DNA of 12,106 nucleotides from the NCBI GenBank assembly GCA_003819975.1, contig RPPU01000073.1, positions 1 to 12,106 of the forward strand. The letters run 5' to 3'. The notes below the pieces were generated by a model. It saw nothing but the letters and a program-made list of their open reading frames with translations, did no database searches and was not told where the DNA came from. Position numbers and translations under genes: made by a program. This DNA comes from Desulfobacteraceae bacterium (GTDB lineage Bacteria; Desulfobacterota; DSM-4660; Desulfatiglandales; HGW-15). This document shows positions 7,249 to 12,106 of the stretch, piece by piece (the stretch's first letter is position 1; each line of letters begins with the position of its first letter).

Positions 7249-7853
7249 ACGGTAAAAACAGAAGCAATATCAAGCCTGGAATTCAAGTGGCTGTTGTCCG
7301 CAAGCAAGACCAGGGTTCCGGCCGATTGACCCGCGGAATCGTCAAGGAGATCCTCACCCATTCCGCCACTCATCCGCATGGCATTAAAGTGCGCCTGACC
7401 GACGGCCAAGTGGGTCGGGTGCAGGAAATTTTTCAGAACCAACCAGCCCCAAAACAAGAACCGGAGGTATTGATGGAAACCAAAAAAAACAAACTGGACG
7501 GCAAAAAAATAGACCAGGCCGTGGCCGCGGCCCGGCGAAAAATGGAGCAGCTCGAAAAGACCTATCGCGAGAAAGCTCTGCAGCTTTTCCCGTGGGTTTG
7601 CGCGCGGTGCGCCCGCGAATTTACCAACAAGAATGTCCACCAGTTGACCGTGCACCACCGCGACAGCGATCACACCAACAACCCGGCCGACGGCAGCAAT
7701 TGGGAACTGCTCTGCATTTATTGCCATGATAACGAGCATTCGCGCGATCTGGACCAGGGCCGCTCCGACGGACTCGCGCCCGCCACGGAAAAAGGTCCAG
7801 CCGCCACCTACAAACCCTTTGCCGGTCTAAAAGATCTTTTGAATAAAAAATAA
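7245..7853 (+). CDS. fusion protein: YwbE domain (DUF2196) + YajD-type HNH nuclease domain
   Basis: One uninterrupted 202-residue frame joins two families that are normally separate. Residues 1-62 (MNGKNRSNIKPGIQVAVV, then HPHGIKVRLTDGQVGRVQEI) match the full-length ~65-residue YwbE/DUF2196 protein, a small basic beta-rich domain of unknown role. After a Pro/Glu linker (65-76), residues 77-202 match the whole of E. coli YajD (about 115 aa): Lys-rich start, YREKALQLFPWVCARC, LTVHHRD, NNPADGSNWELLC, C157-x2-C160-H, and the PFAGLKDLLNKK end. Cys119, Cys122, Cys157 and Cys160 probably bind structural zinc. His137/138 and His161/165 supply the HNH metal site, so DNA cleavage activity is plausible. 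The start overlaps the preceding stop (ATGA). An internal SD and ATG at residue 77 could make the HNH half alone. Confidence 0.85.
   Translation: MNGKNRSNIKPGIQVAVVRKQDQGSGRLTRGIVKEILTHSATHPHGIKVRLTDGQVGRVQEIFQNQPAPKQEPEVLMETKKNKLDGKKIDQAVAAARRKMEQLEKTYREKALQLFPWVCARCAREFTNKNVHQLTVHHRDSDHTNNPADGSNWELLCIYCHDNEHSRDLDQGRSDGLAPATEKGPAATYKPFAGLKDLLNKK
7463..7475 (+). promoter_or_regulatory. internal Shine-Dalgarno and start codon inside the YwbE-YajD fusion
   Basis: GGAGG at 7463-7467 lies 5 bases before an in-frame ATG (7473-7475, Met77) exactly at the boundary where the YajD-like domain begins. This is a better ribosome binding site than that of the fusion's own start. The ATG also overlaps a TGA in the +1 frame (TGATG), the usual shape of a coupled gene junction. 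The likely history is two adjacent genes that became fused, with the second initiation site retained. Alternative translation giving a separate HNH protein is inferred. Confidence 0.6.
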
Positions 7854-7855
7854 CC

Positions 7856-9055
7856 ATGGATTACAATTGGATTGAAATCGAAAATATTCCTCCGCTCACT
7901 GGCGAAGATGCAATCATTCTCTTCGGCGCCGGAGAAGGCACCCGCCAGCTCTTGCATTATTTCAAACACATTGGGCCGCAGCCCCGCATCCTGGCCGTCG
8001 CCGATAATGACCGCTCCATGTGGGGCCGGACTTTTCAGGATCTGCCCATTATCGATCCGGCCGATATCCCCAATATCATTGGACAAAACGCCCTTTGCCG
8101 GATCCTGGTCACCACCGTCTCCGGCCGCGAGTCCGTAACTGCGCAGCTCGCCACCCTGGGCCTGATGGAGGGATCGCATTTCTTCAACTTGGGTTGTTAC
8201 CCGTCCGAGGCTATGACCCACCTCAAAACCCTGCTCGAATTCAATGACGAACATCCTTTTCTGATGTCCGAATCTTCCATTCTGCACGTGGGTCCCGGCG
8301 GTTTTTTGGCTTTGGAATGCGGATTGACCGTCCTGGGCCACACCGTCTACTCCCTGGATGCGTTTGGGTTTGCCATGCATTATCCCGAAGTCGGCGCCGA
8401 CATCAAGAGATATCATGCCGCTGAAAGGCAATTTTTGGTTTGGGCCGAAAACCGGGGTTATGATGTCGCAGCGCTGAAATCCGCCTGGGGTAAACTGTTT
8501 TTAAAACGGGGAACGCGCGTTTATTTGAATTCAAAACGGATCCGTTATCTTTTTCCTTATCGCTTTGAGCAGCTCCCCTTTCAAGCCGATTCCCTGGATT
8601 TGGTCCTCTCTTTCAATGTCCTGGAACACGTATCTTCTCCGGACCAAACCGTCGCCGAGATTTGGCGCGTACTCAAACCGGGCGGCTTTTGCTTCCATCG
8701 CATCACGACCCGCGACCACCGTTCTTTCAGTGCGGTCGCGGGATACACCCCTTTAAGCTTTCTGCAATACTCTCCCGAACAATGGCGGGCGCTGGTGGCG
8801 GACAAGTTTCATCAAAACCAAATGTTGCCTTTTCAGTGGCAAGCGGCATTTAAACAGCACGGCTTTGAAATCATCGTTTATAAGGTGTTGGATCGTTACG
8901 ATATGCCGGATCCCGAATACGATACCATGCATACCTCATTCAAGCAGTTTCCGCGGGAGCAACTGGGGGAAATAAACTGTTTGCAACTTTTACGAAAACC
9001 TAATAGACGCTTAACTCGGAAACATCACCAATTTGTTGTCGATAAGAAAAAATAA
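7856..9055 (+). CDS. class I SAM-dependent methyltransferase with N-terminal Rossmann domain
   Basis: Residues 20-115 form a nucleotide-binding-like fold: IILFGAGEGTRQLL at 20-33, VADNDRSMWGRTFQDLPIIDP at 48-68, and a RILVTTVSG strand. This arrangement is common in sugar- and polysaccharide-modifying enzymes. Residues 140-290 form a methyltransferase type-11 core: HVGPGGF (144-150) as SAM motif I, Asp168 after the second strand, LDLVLSFNVLEHV at 247-259, and RVLKPGG at 271-277. About 50 residues (175-225) are inserted between the early and late motifs. The C-terminus is a basic tail. The acceptor is unknown; glycan or small-molecule methylation is a guess from the N-terminal domain type. It starts 2 bp after the fusion gene's stop without a clear ribosome binding site, which points to coupled translation, and it ends the operon. 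Confidence 0.85.
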   Translation: MDYNWIEIENIPPLTGEDAIILFGAGEGTRQLLHYFKHIGPQPRILAVADNDRSMWGRTFQDLPIIDPADIPNIIGQNALCRILVTTVSGRESVTAQLATLGLMEGSHFFNLGCYPSEAMTHLKTLLEFNDEHPFLMSESSILHVGPGGFLALECGLTVLGHTVYSLDAFGFAMHYPEVGADIKRYHAAERQFLVWAENRGYDVAALKSAWGKLFLKRGTRVYLNSKRIRYLFPYRFEQLPFQADSLDLVLSFNVLEHVSSPDQTVAEIWRVLKPGGFCFHRITTRDHRSFSAVAGYTPLSFLQYSPEQWRALVADKFHQNQMLPFQWQAAFKQHGFEIIVYKVLDRYDMPDPEYDTMHTSFKQFPREQLGEINCLQLLRKPNRRLTRKHHQFVVDKKK

Positions 9056-9077
9056 AAATCGAGCGACTTACTATCGT

Positions 9078-9187
9078 CCGGACTTATTCCGGTGCTCTCA
9101 CTGGAACTCCTGTTCCGGTCTCACTGGAACTCCTGTTCCGGTCTCACTGGAACTCCTGTTCCGGCTGGCCGGAATTCATGTTTTTTT
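9078..9187. terminator. hairpin cluster in the convergent spacer, possible terminator region
   Basis: Besides the 23-bp repeats, this spacer has CCGGA (9078-9082) with TCCGG (9088-9092) and TTCCGG (9159-9164) with CCGGAA (9169-9174). A run of seven T (9181-9187) follows the last hairpin after six bases. This could end the + strand operon, but the distance from stem to T-run is longer than in a canonical intrinsic terminator. Confidence 0.35.
9096..9164. repeat. three perfect tandem 23-bp palindromic repeats
   Basis: The units are 9096-9118, 9119-9141 and 9142-9164, identical and contiguous with no spacers. Each contains GGAAC-TCCT-GTTCC, extended to a 7-bp stem by a G-T wobble and a C-G pair. 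On the minus strand, which is the 3' UTR of the DUF362 gene, each unit reads GGAACAGGAGTTCC. That is a 5-bp stem closed by C-G around the tetraloop AGGA. GGA in a hairpin loop closed by AC/GU is the recognition theme of CsrA/RsmA, and CAGGA is the core of the repeated motif in CsrB. The palindrome also fits the GAAC-N4-GTTC spacing of Firmicute-type LexA boxes. The repeat is certain; its function is inferred. Confidence 0.9.
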
Positions 9188-9205
9188 GTTTCTACAAAAA
9201 AACAT
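9178..9205. repeat. 12-bp perfect inverted repeat at the 3' end of the DUF362 gene
   Basis: ATGTTTTTTTGT (9178-9189) and ACAAAAAAACAT (9194-9205) are exact reverse complements around the 4-base loop TTCT. The minus-strand stop codon (9192-9194) lies at the loop, so the right arm codes for the last residues, NVF. The stem is A/T only, so it is a weak hairpin, but it offers a T-run in both directions and may help bidirectional termination. Confidence 0.75.
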
Positions 9206-10946
9206 TTAGAATCTCCTCCAGCAACTTGCCCAATTTCGCCTCTTCGGTTTCGTCCGCGTACTTCGGTTTTTCCAAGCCCGGAAAAAGACCGTAAACGGCG
9301 TTGACGATCACCTCGGCGTGCGGCGGACAACCGGCTAAATGCTTCCCGAGAGCTGCATGCTGCTGTTGGCAAAGACCCATGAAAAGATTGACCTCCGCGG
9401 AGTTGATCGCCCTATTCATTGTTGGGCCTAAAAATATATTGGCCTTGCAAGCCAAAGACCGGTCGATGACCCGTTGACCCGGGTGTTCGGGATCGTCTTT
9501 CCTTAACTTGGCCAGTACAAAGTGCAGATAACCCCGGCAACCCGAACAAGCTTCTCCGCTATGGATGCGCAAATCTTTGCCGCCCCGCACATCGATCTGC
9601 GGCTGCTTGAAAACCTGCCGGACTTGCGTTATCGCGGGCCCCAGCACCTTGATCTGCTTCTTTTCTATGGGACCCAGGCCCTGCATATAAGCCAAAAACA
9701 CCGGCGGGGAAGCAGAAGGCTCCAGACCCATGACGCGCATGGCTGTTGCATCCACAGCCACCGGATTGGCGCCCGCGATCAAGAGGTTCATGGTTTTGGG
9801 CGTGCCCGATACCGGCCCGAAATCTTCTTGTCCGCATAACCCGTCAATAATGGTCAATTGTGGTTTAATCAGATGATGAATATTGACCAGATTCTGCCAG
9901 AGACCGAAGAAATGCGACATGTATTTCTCAAGCGGCGGCATAGCGCCCTGCAAATTCTTGATGGCCAGCGACGCAATAGCCGCAAAATGATTTTTCAAAA
10001 CCGGTAGATTGATGATCACATCCGCCTTATCCAGCGTGACCGGAATCTTTCGGGAGCGCATGCGCTTGCCAGCCGGCACCGGCTTTTCAATGAGCTTATC
10101 TGTATTCAGATCCACCAACTTCACTTTCTTGGGATCCAAATCGACCAGGCGGTCATAACCGTAAAGCGCGAACATCTTGGCGGTCTCGCTGCGGTTAATG
10201 GAAGAGCCTTCCGCGATGATGACCTGCTTGGCGATCGGCAAAAGCAGTTCCACCAACGCCTGCACCACCCGGATATCCGTAACAATCCCGGGCTTCAACA
10301 CCCCGTCTTTCAGGCCATGATCGCTCACAATATTGGGTTTGATGACAACCGTCTGACCCTTGGCAACAAATGTGTCGATTCCGCCCAGCTTGGCCAACAG
10401 CCGCGTCAGGCTCTCCTTGATCTCTGCCGGGGTTTGAGTCTCCGGCACTTTTTCAATCGCGACCTTTTCTTGTTTCCTATAAGGCCGGGCCGGTTTTTTA
10501 TTTTTTAACTTATGCAAAAGCACGGATGTACTGAGCTCCATGCCAACAAACGCAAGGCCTTTGTCGTTAAAGGAACGGACCGGCCGGAACCCATAAGCCA
10601 GCAGTTCCGCATATTTTTCCGTGTCGCTTGCCAAAACATGCGCGCTCACCTGGGTTTCCGCGGCAATCAGGGCATCGAGCATTTGCACAACGATTTTTTT
10701 AAGCGAGTACGGCGGGGACGGAACCAATTCTTCAATCGTACTGGTTTCGGGATCATAAACCACCCACCCCAATAAAGCCGGGCCTTTGCTCACCCGGTAA
10801 AAAATAGAGTTGGATTGAATATTTTTTTGATTGAGACGCGCCCCCAAGAGAACCGGATCCTCGGAAATAGGCCTATAATAGGCCCGGAGCGCCTCTGATA
10901 ACTTTGCCGAAAATCGGCCCTTTTTCAATTGAATCCCTTCAGCCAT
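9192..10946 (-). CDS. GNAT-like domain + DUF362 domain + Cys-rich tail fusion protein
   Basis: 584 residues in three parts. Residues 1-140 look like an acetyltransferase (GNAT) fold: beta pair GPALLGWVVYD, a helix with LKKIVVQMLDALIAAE, then KYAELLAYGFRPVRSFNDKGLAFVGMELS, the usual GNAT ending. Residues about 170-435 are DUF362, with VVIKPNIVSDHG at 200-211, VIIAEGSS at 242-249, INLPVLKNH, LAIKNLQGAMP and AGANPVAVDATAMRVMG. The tail has C467SGC470, C500, C526 and C540 in GCPPHAE. This spacing could hold an Fe-S cluster, although no classic 4Fe-4S ferredoxin motif (CxxCxxCxxxCP) is present. DUF362 proteins are often fused to ferredoxin domains, and their reaction is generally unknown. There is no signal peptide. 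AAGGAGA precedes the ATG by about 9 bases. The gene is transcribed toward the operon, with the tandem repeats in its 3' UTR. Confidence 0.85.
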   Translation of the reverse strand: MAEGIQLKKGRFSAKLSEALRAYYRPISEDPVLLGARLNQKNIQSNSIFYRVSKGPALLGWVVYDPETSTIEELVPSPPYSLKKIVVQMLDALIAAETQVSAHVLASDTEKYAELLAYGFRPVRSFNDKGLAFVGMELSTSVLLHKLKNKKPARPYRKQEKVAIEKVPETQTPAEIKESLTRLLAKLGGIDTFVAKGQTVVIKPNIVSDHGLKDGVLKPGIVTDIRVVQALVELLLPIAKQVIIAEGSSINRSETAKMFALYGYDRLVDLDPKKVKLVDLNTDKLIEKPVPAGKRMRSRKIPVTLDKADVIINLPVLKNHFAAIASLAIKNLQGAMPPLEKYMSHFFGLWQNLVNIHHLIKPQLTIIDGLCGQEDFGPVSGTPKTMNLLIAGANPVAVDATAMRVMGLEPSASPPVFLAYMQGLGPIEKKQIKVLGPAITQVRQVFKQPQIDVRGGKDLRIHSGEACSGCRGYLHFVLAKLRKDDPEHPGQRVIDRSLACKANIFLGPTMNRAINSAEVNLFMGLCQQQHAALGKHLAGCPPHAEVIVNAVYGLFPGLEKPKYADETEEAKLGKLLEEILNVFL

Positions 10947-10970
10947 AAGTTTTATCTCCTTATGCCTATT

Positions 10971-10999
10971 GCTTTACAGAAATGAATGCGATTTGTCAA
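10971..10999 (-). promoter_or_regulatory. candidate sigma70-type promoter of the DUF362 gene
   Basis: On the minus strand a perfect TTGACA (10999-10994) is followed after 17 bases by TAAAGC (10976-10971), a poor -10 match at 3 of 6. Transcription from here would give a short leader with AAGGAGA before the ATG at 10946. It is the only consensus -35 seen in this gap. The call is a guess from spacing and sequence. Confidence 0.35.
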
Positions 11000-11103
11000 T
11001 TTTCGGATAAAACGAGATTCCGGCTTGCCGCACCCTAGCCTTTCGGCGGAGGCGGGCTCAATGAATGTAAATTATGGTTGTAAAAAAAACGGGAATAGAA
11101 TTA

Positions 11104-11367
11104 TTTTTTACCGCCGAGGACGCAGAGGGACGCAGAGGAGAATATATTTCAATTATTTTTTATTTTACTGAATATACTTTTCGCGGAGATTGCCTTGAAT
11201 TTATCGAAGGAGCCTTTTTGACTTTTCCCTTTCCTTTTCCCCGTCTCAGGGATCAACAGTTTTACGATTCTAAAAACTGTTTTCAACAGTATTGCGATTT
11301 TGAATGCTGTTTTTAAGGAAAAACAATAAAAACCTTTGCGCTCCTCTGCACCCTTTGCGGTAAAAAA
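11104..11367. mobile_element. MITE-like non-autonomous element, ~264 bp
   Basis: The 424-bp gap 10947-11370 has no credible gene. Its right part is bounded by imperfect terminal inverted repeats of about 35 bp. The left end (11104-11140) begins TTTTTTACCGCCGAGG and continues through two CGCAGAGG words. The right end (11331-11367), read in reverse complement, begins TTTTTTACCGCAAAGG and continues through GCAGAGG and GCGCAAAGG. CGCAGAGG-rich ends of this kind recur between genes in many environmental bacterial genomes. The interior is AT-rich with two hairpins and no transposase. No target-site duplication could be identified. Mobility is inferred from structure. The flank at 10947-11103 shows only the DUF362 leader and a short GC-rich stretch around 11020-11060. 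Confidence 0.6.
11255..11311. repeat. two tandem hairpins with 30-bp period inside the MITE-like element
   Basis: AACAGTTTT (11255-11263) pairs perfectly with AAAACTGTT (11273-11281) around the 9-base loop ACGATTCTA. Exactly 30 bp later AACAGTATT (11285-11293) pairs with AATGCTGTT (11303-11311), one pair being G-T, around the 9-base loop GCGATTTTG. Both stems are 9 bp and both loops contain CGATT. The second copy keeps the fold despite base changes, suggesting selection on structure or a duplicated protein-binding site. Confidence 0.75.
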
Positions 11368-11370
11368 GTC

Positions 11371-12106
11371 CTACGTCCCCACCGCGCCCGCCATGGCGAC
11401 CAGGCCGTCCACCACGCCTTTCACTTCGGACGCCTGCGCGGTCAACTCCTCGGAAGCGCTGGCGCATTCTTCGGCGCTGGCTGCGTTTTGCTGCACTACT
11501 TTGTCCATCTGATTCACGGCCTTGTTGACCTGGTCGATGCCCTCGGTCTGCTCCTTGGTGGCCGCGGCGATCTCGGTGATCAACTCGCCCACCTTGCTCG
11601 TGGTTTTGGAAACTTCGGAAAAGGCCTCGCTGGCTTTGCTGACCACGCCGACTCCGTCGCTGACTTCTTTTACCGTGCCTTCGATCAACGTGGCCGTGTT
11701 CTTGGCCGCTTCCGCGGCCCGCATGGCCAGGTTGCGCACTTCATCGGCCACCACCGCGAACCCGGCCCCGGCTTCCCCGGCCCGCGCCGCTTCCACGGCC
11801 GCATTCAAGGCGAGCAAATTGGTCTGAAAGGCGATCTCGTCGATGGTCTTGATGATTTTCGAGGTTTTTTCACTGGCACTCGAAATATTATCCATGGAGG
11901 TCAGCAGCTCATTCATGGCTTCGTTGGATAAGTCCACGATTTGATTGGTGCTCTTCATCAGACCTTCGGCCTGGGCCGCGTTCTCGGCATTATGCCGGAT
12001 CATGGCCGCAATTTCCTCCAGCGAAGAAGTGCTTTGTTCCAGAGCTGCGGCCTGGTCCGAGGCCACTTCCGCCAAATGCTGGATGGAAGAAGAAACTTGT
12101 GAAGAA
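11371..12106 (-). CDS. methyl-accepting chemotaxis protein, C-terminal signalling domain (partial)
   Basis: The frame is open to the right edge, so this is only the C-terminal ~244 residues. Upstream of an apparent TTG start at 12075 the same frame continues with [11 protein letters not shown], typical MCP coiled coil, so the gene begins outside the window. The receptor tip is clear: [38 protein letters not shown], the hairpin that binds CheA and CheW. Antiparallel helices lie on both sides with Ala/Glu/Gln-rich methylation-type heptads. The protein ends [11 protein letters not shown] without an NWETF-type CheR/CheB docking peptide. It relays ligand binding to the CheA kinase at the membrane receptor array. 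The sensor and HAMP domains cannot be seen. The stop codon is 3 bp from the end of the MITE-like element. Confidence 0.95.
   Translation of the reverse strand, partial: SSQVSSSIQHLAEVASDQAAALEQSTSSLEEIAAMIRHNAENAAQAEGLMKSTNQIVDLSNEAMNELLTSMDNISSASEKTSKIIKTIDEIAFQTNLLALNAAVEAARAGEAGAGFAVVADEVRNLAMRAAEAAKNTATLIEGTVKEVSDGVGVVSKASEAFSEVSKTTSKVGELITEIAAATKEQTEGIDQVNKAVNQMDKVVQQNAASAEECASASEELTAQASEVKGVVDGLVAMAGAVGT

Noticed and set aside
9096..9164. CRISPR array
   Set aside because: The 23-bp units are directly contiguous with no spacers, only three copies exist and there are no cas genes.
9092..9304. 70-residue + strand reading frame as a gene
   Set aside because: It is a translation of the tandem repeats and of the antisense of the DUF362 gene's 3' end.
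11074..11316. 80-residue + strand reading frame as a gene
   Set aside because: It translates the CGCAGAGG repeat end and the hairpins of the MITE-like element, and no ribosome binding site or protein-like pattern is present.
11488..11931. 147-residue + strand reading frame
   Set aside because: It is the antisense of the conserved MCP signalling domain, and its length comes from low stop frequency in GC-rich coding sequence.
12073..12075. TTG as the true start of the chemotaxis protein
   Set aside because: The same frame stays open to the window edge with typical MCP coiled-coil sequence, so the gene is simply cut by the window.

Overview
The window looks like chromosomal DNA of a free-living Gram-negative bacterium. 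The evidence is a chemotaxis receptor tail, a Desulfovibrio-like bacterioferritin, a YbjT-type oxidoreductase and strong GGAGG ribosome binding sites. Scattered hairpin-rich intergenic repeats add to this, and similar ones are common in Desulfobacterota and in deep-branching uncultured phyla. No rRNA, tRNA, CRISPR array, transposase or integrase gene was seen. The phylum cannot be fixed from this sequence alone.

Left part (1-3960): a single large gene encodes an N-terminal SIR2 (NAD-consuming sirtuin-like) domain on a very long helical body with a DUF4020-like C-terminus. This is the architecture of anti-phage sirtuin effectors. By eye it is more AT-rich than the metabolic genes to its right, which fits an acquired defence gene. 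It is followed by a 64-residue single-pass membrane protein, then two tandem hairpins.

Middle (3959-9055): first comes a transglutaminase-fold protein, then an intergenic hairpin element built from GTTCAA-like words. Next is a tight co-directional run of five genes: bacterioferritin, an AT-rich two-TM hypothetical protein, a YbjT-like SDR-DUF2867 protein, an in-frame YwbE-YajD(HNH) fusion, and a Rossmann-methyltransferase fusion. Gaps are 33 bp, 13 bp, a 4-bp ATGA overlap and 2 bp, so they are probably one transcription unit. The YwbE-YajD fusion keeps an internal Shine-Dalgarno and ATG that could release the HNH half alone.

Right part (9056-12106): the operon converges on a minus-strand gene encoding a GNAT-like domain, a DUF362 domain and a Cys-rich tail. 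The convergent spacer holds three perfect head-to-tail 23-bp palindromic repeats. Read as the 3' UTR of the minus-strand gene, each folds into a hairpin presenting AGGA in its loop, resembling CsrA/RsmA-binding hairpins. A 12-bp perfect inverted repeat lies at the gene's stop codon. Upstream of that gene, a ~264-bp MITE-like element with imperfect terminal inverted repeats and two internal 30-bp-period hairpins ends 3 bp from the stop codon of a partial methyl-accepting chemotaxis protein that runs off the right edge.

The points most worth follow-up are the tandem GGA-loop hairpins, the YwbE-YajD fusion with its internal start, the stand-alone SIR2-DUF4020 effector and the MITE-like element.
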